From JABABV01 sp965222755 (GTDB lineage Bacteria; Bacillota_I; Bacilli_A; Mycoplasmatales; JABABV01), in NCBI GenBank assembly GCA_965222755.1, contig CBDCUK010000002.1, positions 1-64,000 on the forward strand: a stretch of 64,000 bases of DNA, given 5' to 3'. Below, one piece after another: positions 1-9,075 of the stretch (positions are counted from its first letter, which is position 1; the number at the start of each line of letters is the position of its first letter). The notes under the pieces are model-generated. The model worked only from the letters and a program-made list of their open reading frames with translations. It had not been told where the DNA came from and made no database searches. The position numbers and the translations under genes are program-made.

Positions 1-312
1 TGCCTTTAAAAAATCACTATTAGTTACTCCACTAATCTCTTGAGGATATTGCATCGCTAGAAAAATTCCAGCACGACTACGCTCATCAACACTTGTTTCT
101 AAAATTGATTTTCCTTTATAAAGAATATCACCTTTAGTAATTTCATATCGCGGATGTCCCATAATTGCTGATAGTAACGTTGATTTACCATTACCATTAG
201 GGCCCATAATAGCATGAATTTTACCAGTGTAAAATTTAGCATTAATCCCTTTTAAAATTTCTTTATTGTCAACTGCAACATGTAGATTTTTAACTTCTAA
301 AACAACATTCAT
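1..312 (-). CDS. sufC: Fe-S cluster assembly ATPase SufC (5' part, runs off the window)
   Basis: ABC-type ATPase of the SUF system, which works with SufB/SufD to build Fe-S clusters in the cytoplasm. The first 104 codons are present. The protein starts MNVVLEVKNLHV, has Walker A GPNGNGKST at about residues 39-47, and then the SufC-typical stretch GIFLAMQYPQEISG (Q-loop region). The rest, including the signature and Walker B, lies left of base 1. The start is ATG at 312, preceded on this strand by a good ribosome site (AAAAGGTGA). The following suf genes are presumably to the left. Confidence is high because the PQEI.G segment separates SufC from ordinary transporter ATPases. Confidence 0.93.
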   Translation of the reverse strand, partial: MNVVLEVKNLHVAVDNKEILKGINAKFYTGKIHAIMGPNGNGKSTLLSAIMGHPRYEITKGDILYKGKSILETSVDERSRAGIFLAMQYPQEISGVTNSDFLKA

Positions 313-559
313 CAGAATCACCTTTTCTTTTATTAATTTAGTAATTGTCTCATTAGTAAATAATTATATAATATTTTATTTTTAAATTAAAGTAATATCA
401 TAATTTTTATTTTTTAAAATCAAAAAATGATTATTTTGTTTATTTTAAGATAGTTTTTTGATAAACAAATATTGCGATTTAAATTAAGTTATAATTAAAG
501 TATAGAATAATAAATGTTTCATATAATTATTTTCAGCTTTGGAATAGCGAGGTACTACT

Positions 560-901
560 ATGACGCGTCATAAACGATATAAAAAAATCGCCCCCTTATT
601 ATTTTTATTTATCACTTTATGAATTAGTATCCAAATATTTTTTGTTTATCATTTAGGGTGAGTAAATTTTAAAAATAATTTTATGTCTGCGATTAGAAAG
701 CATGATATCGTGCTTTTTAAAAACGTGGAAAATAGTGAACCATTACCAAAAATAATTTTAGTAAGCATTAAAGGACACACGATTATTTTTCAGGATAATA
801 ATGTTCGGACAACGACTGGAATAGAAACAATTAGGTGAAGTTCTCATTATTCTTGAGAAAAATTTAATCCTGAAAAAGTCACTATTAAAATTATTAAATA
901 A
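560..901 (+). CDS. Hypothetical single-pass membrane protein, 113 aa
   Basis: I do not recognise a family. The reading frame needs UGA read as Trp at four or more places and ends at TAA. It has a basic N-terminus (MTRHKRYKKI), one hydrophobic segment at about residues 11-30, then about 80 mostly polar residues. The positive-inside rule predicts a cytoplasmic N-terminus and an outside C-terminus. A GAGGT ribosome site (549-553) sits close before the ATG. It lies upstream of the L33-secE-nusG block on the same strand, but more than 100 bases of AT-rich DNA separate them, so shared transcription is uncertain. Coding status rests on the intact code-4 frame and the ribosome site. Confidence 0.6.
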
Positions 902-1034
902 TGATAATTATTATACAATGTTATTAATAATATGTTATTATTAGAATTACAATATATTAATTATATACATTGTTTATAGTGATTAAATTTGAGATTAAGT
1001 ATATTGATATTTGAAAATCCTGGAGGCGATTATA

Positions 1035-1193
1035 ATAAATTCAAAAAAACAAAAAATGATTTTAGTTTGCGAGGAATGTTTAAACCGTAATTACCGATTA
1101 AACAAAAGTTTAATTCCCCGAGCTGAAAAACTAACAATTAAAAAATATTGCACTCATTGTCAGCGTCATACTAATCATTACGAAAGCCATTAA
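1035..1193 (+). CDS. rpmG: 50S ribosomal protein L33
   Basis: Small zinc-ribbon protein of the large ribosomal subunit. The core has C-x2-C (CEECLNRNY), then KLTIKKYCTHCQRHTNH, matching the usual L33 pattern of two CxxC pairs and the LxLKKYCPxCxxHTxHxE ending. The start codon is uncertain. The only in-frame ATG (1056) leaves just four residues before the first Cys. A strong GGAGG (1022-1026) lies eight bases before an in-frame ATA at 1035, giving the common N-terminus of charged residues before the first strand. An in-frame TTG at 1011 lies upstream of that ribosome site and is unlikely. I chose ATA 1035. It is followed 24 bases later by a second L33-like gene, then secE and nusG, a conserved neighbourhood. 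Confidence 0.85.
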   Translation: MNSKKQKMILVCEECLNRNYRLNKSLIPRAEKLTIKKYCTHCQRHTNHYESH

Positions 1194-1217
1194 AAATTAT
1201 GGTGAGGAGTTATTTTT

Positions 1218-1583
1218 ATGAGTAAAAAATTTACAAATAATAAAAAATCAGGTTTTTTTTATAAAGTGATTATTGTAGTAGTTGCAGTACCACTTTTTTT
1301 AGGACAAGTTCTTTTTGCTAGCGGTAGCACAAAATTAAAATCAACAAAAAAAATTTTAATATGTAGTAATTGTAAACACGCCAATTATTTAGTTGATAAC
1401 GATTTAAAGAATAATGTTTTCAATCGTAAATGTAGCCATTGTCAATCAATCACACAACACTTCGTTGTAAAAGCGACAAAATCAAAACTATTAGATATTC
1501 AAAGAAAGCAGGATAGTGCTCGTAAAAAAGCGTTAGTATCTGCTCGAAACTCATCAGCCACAAAACACAAAATTAATCATTAA
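1218..1583 (+). CDS. L33-like zinc-ribbon protein with N-terminal membrane segment, 121 aa
   Basis: The middle of this protein resembles L33: ILICSNCKHANY, then NRKCSHCQSITQHF, so two CxxC pairs with L33-like spacing and the final His. Unlike L33 it begins with a lysine-rich tail and a clear hydrophobic helix (about residues 13-35, ending LFASGS), and it ends with a basic Lys/Arg-rich tail of about 40 residues. GTGAGGAG sits before the ATG, so the extended N-terminus is likely real. It lies between rpmG and secE. It may be an L33 paralogue tethered to the membrane, or a secreted or anchored zinc ribbon. The topology rule would put the ribbon outside, which is hard to square with ribosome binding. 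Function not known. Confidence 0.75.
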   Translation: MSKKFTNNKKSGFFYKVIIVVVAVPLFLGQVLFASGSTKLKSTKKILICSNCKHANYLVDNDLKNNVFNRKCSHCQSITQHFVVKATKSKLLDIQRKQDSARKKALVSARNSSATKHKINH

Positions 1584-1632
1584 ATTATGTAATTAAAATG
1601 TAATTAAATTATCAAGGAGATTTTAAGTTATT

Positions 1633-1845
1633 ATGTTCAAAGTATTTAAAAATAGTTTATTCAATATTAAAAAATTTTACTTAATTATCAAACGTGAATA
1701 TTTAAGAGTCCGTTGACCACAAGGTAAACCATTAAGAAATCTATTTATTGCCTCAGTCGTAATGATGATCGTTTGTTCAATAATTTTTTTCAGTTTTGGA
1801 TACGGAATCGGAAAATTATGAAAAGTATGAGGAATTACAAATTAA
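1633..1845 (+). CDS. secE: Preprotein translocase subunit SecE
   Basis: Small essential subunit of the SecYEG channel in the membrane. The 70-residue protein has the typical SecE layout: an amphipathic N-terminal helix rich in Lys, the conserved RVRWPQGKPLRNLF (compare the SecE ELKKVxWPxxxE motif), then one membrane helix (about residues 40-60). Both Trp codons in the core are TGA. The gene is too fragmented under the standard code to appear as an open frame. An AAGGAGA ribosome site precedes the ATG. It stands directly before nusG, as in most bacteria. Confidence 0.93.
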
Positions 1846-1889
1846 TCATTCAATAGTTATAACATTAATAAGAATCGGAGAATCACAAT

Positions 1890-2471
1890 ATGACAATTAA
1901 TACTGAAGACAAAAAAGAATTAACTGAAGAAGAAAGTGCTAATATCGCTTCAATGAAATGATATATGGTTACTACAATTAGTGGTAAAGAATGAAAAGTT
2001 CAAGAATCATTAGAAAACCGTATTGTTTCAGAATCATTAGAAGAAAATATTTCTGGTATATTTATCGCTGCTAATGAAAGCTTAACTCCTAAAGGAAAAA
2101 TTAAAATTAAAAATATTTATCCAGGATACATTTTTATCAAAATGCACATGAGCGATCGTGCTTGATTTATCGTTCGTAATACACAATATGTAACTGGATT
2201 AGTTGGTTCTAGTGGACAACGTACGCAACCAACTCCTGTCAGTAAAGAAGAAATGAATCGAATCTTTAAACAATCTGACCAAGCAAATGAAATTACTGAT
2301 ATCAAAATTAATTTCGTGATTGGTGATGCTGTTAAAATTATCGCCGGTGCTTTAGCTGGAAATAGTGGTGTTGTAAAAAGTATTACAAAAACTCACTGTG
2401 TTGTAGATATTGAAATTTTTGGTCGTTTAACACCATCAGAAATTAAACTAAACGACGTTGAAAAAATATAG
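1890..2471 (+). CDS. nusG: Transcription termination/antitermination protein NusG
   Basis: Elongation factor that binds RNA polymerase clamp helices. The protein is 193 aa, with an N-terminal NGN domain starting at KWYMVTTISGKEWKVQESL (about residue 23), the typical YPGYIFIKM, and VRNTQYVTGLVG. A C-terminal KOW domain follows (GDAVKIIAGALAGNSGVV, about residues 142-160). An acidic Glu/Lys-rich leader of about 20 residues precedes the NGN domain, as in several Mollicutes. It follows secE by 44 bases with a GGAG ribosome site. Confidence 0.96.
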
Positions 2472-2488
2472 AAGGAATTGAATTAATA

Positions 2489-3901
2489 ATGACAACAACT
2501 CTAAATCAGAAACTAGATCATTTAACATTAGTTACTTGTTTTGAAGAACAACAAGGACTTAATCAATTAATCGTTAAAAAACCATTTGCAACAACTTTAA
2601 TTGCTAGTGAAAAAAAAGTATATATTTTCTTAGGTAAGCAAGAAAAATGATTGGCTAAAGCTCAAGGTTGTGCTTTCAAACGTGGTCGTCAAGAATTATT
2701 TTTTAGTTTAAAAGCAAAATTAACAACTGCTTTAAAAGCTTTGAAATATGATTTAAACATTGATCTTAATAGTTTTAAAAATAATTATTTAACAAATAGT
2801 GAATTAGTAACTTTATTATTAGATATTACGAATCAATTAAACTATCGCTTTGATTACAAAACAAGAAACAAAGATTCTAAAAATGAAACTTTTAAATATA
2901 ATTTAATTGTCGAATCAAACGAAGAAGTTATTAATACTTTTAAAAAACAAATTATTTTTTCAAAAGCAATTAATGATGCTCGTCAATTACAAGAAACACC
3001 GCCAAATATTTTAAACTCAGTTAAGTTAGCAAATACAATTAAAGAACAATTATCAGCTTATGATAATCTTAAAGTTAGTATTTTAGGACGCGAAGAGTTA
3101 AAAAAATTAGGCGCTGGTCTAATTCTTGGTGTTAATGCCGCTAGTGATTATGAAGCACAACTTGTAATAGTTGAATATCTTTATGATGCTAAAGCACCAA
3201 CTATTGGTTTAGTTGGTAAAGGAATTACTTTTGATTCTGGTGGGTATAACTTAAAACCTAGTGGTTATATGTTTGGGATGAAATTTGATATGTCAGGAGC
3301 CGCAATAATTGCTCAGACAATGGCTTCATTGGCACAATTAAAACCAACTAAAAACGTTGTTGCCGCTCTTGCAATAACTGATAATATGATCGGTTCAAAA
3401 GGGATTACTCCCGAAGCGGTTTTAACTTCAATGAGTGGTAAAACTGTTGAAATTACTAATACTGATGCTGAGGGTCGCTTAGTTATGGCTGATGCAATGA
3501 CTTATTTAATTTCTCATAAATCAGCAGATTCAATAATCGAAGCAGCCACTTTAACAGGTGCTGTTTCAGTAGCTGTTGGTTCAGAATTAACTGGAGTATT
3601 TTCAAGTTGTAATTGCTTATATAAAAAATTTGAAGCAGTTGCCAAAGAAACTTTTGAAGAAGTTTGAAGATTACCATTTCACCGTTGATTTACTAAAGAA
3701 ATGCGTAGTTCAAAAATTGCAGATTTAAAAAATTCAAGTAACAAACGTCAAGGTGGAGCAAGTTGCGCCGCTAGTTTCTTAAAAGAATTTGCCCAAGATA
3801 AAAAAATAATTCATTTAGATATTGCGGGAACTGCAACTAAAGGTAGATTCGGAACAGGAATAATGATTAAAACTATTTCTGAATTTATAATAAAGAATTA
3901 A
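2489..3901 (+). CDS. pepA: Leucyl aminopeptidase (M17 family)
   Basis: Cytosolic M17 dimetal aminopeptidase that removes N-terminal residues from peptides; useful to an organism living on imported peptides. The 470-residue frame has the less conserved N-terminal domain to about residue 165, then the catalytic domain. GKGITFDSGGYNLKP (from about residue 243) carries the metal- and substrate-binding Lys and Asp. NTDAEGRLVMADAM (about 323-336) is the M17 signature with the catalytic Arg. Four TGA codons are read as Trp, two of them in the EEVWRLPFHRWF segment. It starts 17 bases after nusG, with a GAAGGAA ribosome site. A strong terminator follows. Confidence 0.95.
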
Positions 3902-3927
3902 ACAAAATAATTAAATAATATTAAAAT

Positions 3928-3959
3928 AAAAAAAGTAGTCAATCAAAACTACTTTTTTT
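3928..3959 (+). terminator. Intrinsic terminator after pepA
   Basis: Perfect 12-base inverted repeat (AAAAAAAGTAGT / ACTACTTTTTTT) with an 8-base loop and a T run. A-tract and T-tract flanks let it work in both directions, ending pepA and the reverse zinc-ribbon gene. Confidence 0.85.
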
Positions 3960-3968
3960 ATTTATTTT

Positions 3969-4085
3969 TTAAAATTTAATTTGCATGGCTGATCCACAAT
4001 TAGGACATTTAGGATTCGAAATTCAGCGATCACCAGAAATGGTAATATTACAACCATAACAGATTCATTTTGTAGTATTAAACAT
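3969..4085 (-). CDS. Small zinc-ribbon/rubredoxin-like protein, 38 aa
   Basis: A very short gene. It begins MFNTTKWICYGCNITISG, continues with RWISNPKCPNCGSAMQ, and ends at TAA. Two CxxC knuckles (residues 9-12 and 27-30) spaced 14 apart, and a G after the second pair, make a zinc or iron binding fold very likely. Two Trp are TGA codons, so it is invisible under the standard code. The ribosome site AGGAGGATAATTA before ATG 4085 is nearly perfect and is the best evidence that it is translated. It lies 41 bases downstream of the ttcA-like gene on the same strand and may share its message. Rubredoxin-like is possible, but a nucleic-acid-type zinc ribbon is equally so. Confidence 0.8.
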
Positions 4086-4126
4086 TAATTATCCTCCTAA
4101 TATTTTAACATTGGTATGACAATTTA

Positions 4127-4933
4127 TTATTTACTGTTACGTTTTTTAATTTTTTCATCAGCAATTTTTTGCTGTTTATTCATATTTGTAGGAAATCACA
4201 AATCAGCTTTTTCCTCATTATATAAAGCACTAGCAAAATTAGTTCGACTAGCAGCAAATTTAGGATTATTATAAAAGATTTTTTCTAAAGTTAATTTAAT
4301 ACTAGTGCGACTAGTAAAACCATCCATTGGACAACCACAAGGAAGAATGGCTAAATTAGTTTTTGGATGAGCAACAACTTTTTTAATTTGTTTTTCATGA
4401 ACTAAGGCCATTGGACGAATGAATCAAATATCTTCACGATCAAGATATAATTTTGGTCTAAAAGTAGCAAAGCGACCCCCAAAAATCAAATTCATAAATA
4501 GAGTTTCAATAGCATCATCAATATGATGACCCATAGCAATCTTGTTACAATTTAATTTTTTGGCACGACTAATAATAATCGCTTTTTTAAATTTACTACA
4601 TAAAGAACAAGGGATTTTCTTGTTGACAATATTATCACGTAAAATTTCAGTTGTATTTTGATCATCTTCAATGTATAAAGGGATATCTTCATCTTTAAAT
4701 CATTGAATCATATCTTGATAATCAAGTGCACAAAGATTTAGTTTTAAATGAATTGCTACCAATCCAAAAGTTATATTATGTTTTTCTTGATAAACTTTTT
4801 GTAATATTTTCAATGACTTCATTAGTAGCATCGAATCTTTTCCGCCACTAACAGCAACGGCAATTTTATCACCATCAGCAATTAAATTAAAACGTTTATC
4901 AGAAGCAATAATACCAGCGATAATAGTTTGCAT
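4127..4933 (-). CDS. ttcA: TtcA-family tRNA thiolation protein (PP-loop ATPase)
   Basis: PP-loop adenylating enzyme of the TtcA/TtuA type, which inserts sulfur into tRNA bases (2-thiocytidine 32 in the E. coli enzyme). SGGKDSM at residues 29-35 is the PP-loop. PCSLCSKFKKAII (about 108-120) and LPCGCPMD further on match the positions of the Fe-S-binding cysteines of TtcA. KIAMGHHIDDAIETLFMN is the typical middle motif. Length (268 aa) fits. TilS is unlikely because it lacks these cysteines. It begins at ATG 4933 with CAAGGAGAAAA before it, divergent from truB. On the minus strand a TATAAT (4969-4964) lies just upstream. Confidence 0.87.
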
Positions 4934-5009
4934 AAATTTTCTCCTTGATATTTAATTTATGCTATTATATCATAAAACAACTAATCGATTTTGAAATGAG
5001 GCGTTAAAT

Positions 5010-5888
5010 ATGATAGTTAAAAACGGATTTTACATCATCAATAAAAAGGCAAATATTAGTAGTTTTGGCGTAGTAGCTGCTCTAAGAAAGCGACTAAATA
5101 TTAAAAAAATTGGTCATTGTGGAACCCTTGATCCAGAAGCAAAAGGAGTCCTGGTTGTTGCTATTAATCAAGCAACTAAAATTATTGAGTACCTAGTTAG
5201 CGATGATAAAAAATACCAAGTTACTTTTGAACTTGGTAAGACGAGTGATAGTTTTGATATTTGAGGTGCAGTTAGCATCGATAATAATTATCAAAATTTA
5301 GATATCAGTGATGCCAACGTTATTGAAGCAATCAATAGTTTTGATGGTCTATTATATGATCAAACTCCCCCTATTTATAGTGCTATTAAAGTTAATGGTC
5401 AAAGATTATATCAATATGCCAGAAATAATCAAGAAGTAGAAATTAAATCACGTCCAGTTATGATTAAAAAAATTGAAAATATCAAAAAACATAATAGTGA
5501 TAGTTGAACTTTTGATTGTTTAGTTAGCAAAGGTACTTACATTAGATCATTGATTAATGACATTGGTAAAAAACTCAATACTGGCGCTGTAATGAGTGAT
5601 TTAATCAGAACTAATTCTGGATCTTTCAGCATCGATCAAGCAATTGATATCAGTCAAGCAAATGGAGATACTTGTATAAGTATCGAAAAAGTATGACCTT
5701 ATGATATAATTAGAAACATTGAACCAATTAACTTAAAAAAACTAAAACATGGCCAAAAATGTCGTTTAGATTTAAAGCCAGGAATTAGCTTATTAGTAGT
5801 TAATGGTCATTCAGAAGCAGTTTTAATAACTGAAAATCAAGAAACAAAAGTTCATAAAGGAATGTGATATCAAAATGAAAATATTTAA
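5010..5888 (+). CDS. truB: tRNA pseudouridine(55) synthase TruB
   Basis: Makes pseudouridine 55 in the T-loop of tRNAs. HCGTLDPEAKGVLVVAI (residues 36-52) holds the catalytic Asp41. Downstream are YDQTPPIYSAIKVNGQRLYQYAR, VSKGTYIRSLINDIG and a PUA-like C-terminal stretch, all normal for TruB. Length is 292 aa. The start ATG has TGAGGCG before it. The end overlaps the start of ribF by 14 bases, giving translational coupling; truB-ribF is a common pair. Confidence 0.96.
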
Positions 5889-6798
5889 ATTTGAAAATAA
5901 AAAACCAGACATAATTAAGCAAGACACTGTCTTTGTTTTAGGTTATTTTGATGGTTATCATTTAGGGCATCGTAAACTAGTTGAGCGTGCTAAAAAAATT
6001 GCATTAGCTAATAAATTAAAAGTTGGAATTATTACTTTTGATCGTAGTCCTTTTTGTTTTATAAATAAAATAGATTCAACTTATATTACACCACTTGAGC
6101 GTCGAATTGATTTATTTGCCTGAGATGAAATTGATTATTGTAGCGTAATTAAATTCGATCAACAATTAATGAATACCCCAGGAGAAGTCTTTATTAAAGA
6201 ACTAATTTATAAATATAATATTAAATATTTAGTTGCTGGAAAAGATTTTCGTTGTGGAGAACAAAATAAATTACAAGCTAGTGATTTAGAAAAATTCGTT
6301 CCCACAGATGTTGTGGATTTTTTAACAGTAGGTCAAAACCGTAAATTATCAAGCTCTTTAATCAGAGAGTTATTAACTGATGGTTTTGTAAATATTGCAA
6401 ATAGTTATATGAAAGAACCTTTAACTATCGAAGGTCAAGTTGTTTTTGGTAGTCAAAAAGGTCGTGGCTTAGGATTCCCAACAGCTAACATCGAACCAAC
6501 TTATAATTATTTCCCAATTTCTAAAGGCGTTTATATCGGTTATACTGTTATTGATAATCTAAAATATCCATCAATCATTATTAATTCTAATAAACCAACT
6601 TTAGAAAATTTAGAATCTAATGTTTTAGAAAGTTATATTTTAGATTTTGATAAAGATATTTATAATGCTCAAGTTTCCTTAGAGTTAGTTGTCATGATGC
6701 GTTTACCAAAAAAATATAATTCAATTAATGAATTACGTGTTGCTATTAAAGAAGATGTCCAAAAAGCACGCGAATGATTCTTTGATAACCGTTTATAA
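5875..6798 (+). CDS. ribF: Bifunctional riboflavin kinase / FAD synthetase RibF
   Basis: Converts riboflavin to FMN and then FAD in the cytosol. The N-terminal adenylyltransferase domain has FVLGYFDGYHLGHRKLV (about residues 20-36, with the HxGH nucleotidyl motif), VAGKDFRCGE, and SSSLIRELL. The C-terminal kinase domain follows, with GRGLGFPTANIEP (about 200-212) and GVYIGYT. Length is 307 aa. It overlaps the truB end. Flavins made here would serve the flavoprotein at 11429-12445. Confidence 0.95.
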
Positions 6799-6824
6799 TA
6801 TAGTTATAAAAAGGGTGATTTTAA

Positions 6825-7562
6825 ATGATCAGTTCCGTTAATAATAATGAAGTAAAATATTTAGTTAAATTACAAAAACGAAAATATCAAGAACGGTTTA
6901 ATGAAATTGTGGTTGAAGGATTCCATTTAGTTGAACAAGCTAATAAATATAATTTAGTAATTCAAAAATACACAATTGATAATAAATATGATTCAAAAGC
7001 AATATTAATTAGTGAAAATGTATTACAAAAAATTACAACTACTAAACATCCTCAACCAATAATTGCACATATTAAAAAACCAGAAAAATTAACATCGTTT
7101 GAAATAGAAGAACTCGCTAGTGATCAAGAAAGTAAAATTTTAATTTTAGAAGCTATTCAAGATCCTGGTAATTTAGGAACAATCTTAAGGACTGCTAAAG
7201 CTTTTAATTTTGATTTAGTAATTTTATCAAAAAATTCTTGCAGTGTTTATAATCCTAAAACTATCCAGGCTAGTCAAGGCGCTTTTATGACTATTAAAAC
7301 TTTAATAATTGAAGATTTGGAAGATTTTATTAATAAATATCCACGAAATTATGTGGCCACTAGTTTAAGACCTAATTCAAAATCATTACAAGAATCAAAA
7401 ATTAAAAATCCGACTTTAATTTTTGGTAATGAAGGTAGTGGTATTAGCGATAAAATCCTAAATACCGTTAATACCCATTTGAAAATTATGATCAATGATC
7501 AAGTTGAATCATTAAATATAGCAATTGCCAATGCAATCGCTTTGTTCCATTTTTTTAAATAA
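6825..7562 (+). CDS. SpoU/TrmH-family RNA 2'-O-methyltransferase (RlmB/TsnR-like)
   Basis: SPOUT-fold methyltransferase acting on rRNA, or less likely tRNA. The N-terminal 90 residues look like the L30e-type substrate-binding domain (KYLVKLQKRKYQERFNEIVV). The catalytic part has QDPGNLGTILRTAKAF (motif 1, about residues 116-131), IFGNEGSGIS (motif 2) and ESLNIAIANAIALF (motif 3), all intact. Length is 245 aa. The exact target nucleotide cannot be read from the sequence. It sits downstream of ribF in the same direction, with an AAGGGTGA ribosome site. Confidence 0.92.
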   Translation: MISSVNNNEVKYLVKLQKRKYQERFNEIVVEGFHLVEQANKYNLVIQKYTIDNKYDSKAILISENVLQKITTTKHPQPIIAHIKKPEKLTSFEIEELASDQESKILILEAIQDPGNLGTILRTAKAFNFDLVILSKNSCSVYNPKTIQASQGAFMTIKTLIIEDLEDFINKYPRNYVATSLRPNSKSLQESKIKNPTLIFGNEGSGISDKILNTVNTHLKIMINDQVESLNIAIANAIALFHFFK

Positions 7563-7587
7563 TATTTGATAGAAAGGTGTAATAAAA

Positions 7588-8319
7588 ATGAGTAAAATTA
7601 AAAATATAAAACCAATTATTTTTTTCGTTCATGGGTTCAAAACTGTTACATGAAATAATTATGATGATTTTGCCAATTGATTAAAACGTCAAAAAACATC
7701 TACCCCTGATCTATATACTTATGATTATTATAGTAATTCTGATAAAAAAACTTTGAAATCAAAATTAATGTGAGAAAAAAATAAAATAGCTTTTAAAGGA
7801 ATAGTTGAAAAAAAACGCGATATTATAATTGTAGGGTATTCATCTGGTGCACCAATATCAACTATGCTAATAAAAGAATTTCCAGCAGCAAAAATTAAAA
7901 AAGTTATTTTCATCGCTCCAGCATTTAAAGTCAGCATCTTGTATGTTGTCAAAAAATTTTTATCAGGGATTTTTAAAAAAATTATTTTATGATTTAAAAT
8001 GAATAAACGTCAAAAAAAACGTTATCGTCGAATTAAGAAACATAGCGTTAATGAACCCCATCTTTACCGCATAATTATTTCAATGTTAGCTTTACAAAAA
8101 CGAGCTTCTAAAAATTTAAAAAATATTAATTTAAAAGAAATAGAAATATTCTATGGTAGTGAGGATACTACAATATCATCAGAAAAAAATATTAAATTTA
8201 TTCTTAAAAATACTAAACAACACAATACAAAAACTAACTTTCATGAAATTAAAGGTAAAAATCATGTTTCTATTTTTACTAACGGTTGTGAAAAAGTTTT
8301 TGAAGAAATTATTAAATAA
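7588..8319 (+). CDS. Alpha/beta hydrolase, 243 aa
   Basis: Likely a serine hydrolase of the alpha/beta fold. It has the oxyanion strand IIFFVHGFKT (residues 10-19), the nucleophile elbow GYSSGAP (Ser85), and a late acid/His part around FYGSEDTTIS and GKNHVSIF, giving a plausible Ser-Asp-His triad. No secretion signal is seen, so it should be cytoplasmic; substrate unknown (lipase/esterase or thioesterase are options). A basic segment (MNKRQKKRYRRIKK, about 138-151) interrupts the fold where a lid is usual and may contact membranes. AAAGGTG precedes the ATG. It lies just upstream of trmB. Confidence 0.82.
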
Positions 8320-8334
8320 AGGGTTGATCAAACT

Positions 8335-9015
8335 ATGCGTATGCGTAATAAAAAATGAACAAAATCTTTTTTTGAAGATAACCAAGATATTCACTTTGAA
8401 TTAAACAGTCCCTACAAGAACGAAGGCGTTGACAAAGAATTGATAACAGTCATTAAAAAAATTAAGACAATTGCTTCCAAATACAAACATTTAGCTTTAG
8501 AAATCGGAACTGGTAAAGGGCAATTCATTAATACGTTTGCTCAGCAAAATCCAGATTATCTTATTATTGGATTTGAAAAAAACACCTCAGTGGCTGCTAG
8601 TGCAACTAAAAAATTGGTTGAAAATGGGACGAAAAATGGTTTTATGTTTATCGGTGATTTTGCTTGAATTGCTGATTTGCTAATTAAAAATACTTTTAAA
8701 ATAGATAAAATTTTTCTTAATTTTTCTGATCCTTGATTAAAATCACGTTATCAAAAACGTCGTTTAGTTGATGATTGATTTATTAAAACCTATCGTAATT
8801 TATTAAACGATAAAGGGACTCTTAATTTTAAAACAGATAATACAACTTTATTTGCCCATGGAATATTACTATTAAATAACGATCATTGAAAATTTGAAAC
8901 TCTAAGTTTAGATTTGCATAATAGTGATTTAGTGACTCAAAATATCATTACAGAGTATGAACAAAAATTTATTAATCAGAATATTAAAATTAATTTTTTG
9001 ATTGCAAAATTGTAA
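8335..9015 (+). CDS. trmB: tRNA (guanine(46)-N7)-methyltransferase TrmB
   Basis: SAM-dependent enzyme methylating G46 in the variable loop. The N-terminal MRMRNKKWTKSFF is family-typical. The SAM site is LALEIGTGKGQFINTFA (about residues 52-68), with the acidic IIGFEKN after it. IFLNFSDPWLKSRYQKRRL is the TrmB signature, normally NFPDPWPK..H.KRRL, here with S for P and SR for KH. The end has LNFKTDN. Length 226 aa. Four Trp are TGA codons. It follows the hydrolase gene by 15 bases. Confidence 0.95.
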
Positions 9016-9075
9016 AATTGTTAAAAGTTAGTTAAAATTATCTTATAGCAAAGTAAAGTTCCGGGGGTTAGAGTT

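Noticed and set aside
1011..1034. TTG at 1011 as start of L33
   Set aside because: It lies upstream of the strong GGAGG, which would then be inside the gene, and adds residues absent from L33.
3483..3677. Reverse open frame in pepA
   Set aside because: It lies over the M17 signature region of an intact gene and has no start signals.
5265..5267. In-frame TGA codons as evidence of pseudogenes (here in truB, and throughout)
   Set aside because: They fall at conserved Trp positions in almost every gene, showing genetic code 4 rather than decay.
8153..8404. Overlapping forward and reverse frames at the end of the hydrolase gene
   Set aside because: The hydrolase frame and the trmB start explain the region; the others have no ribosome site or motif.
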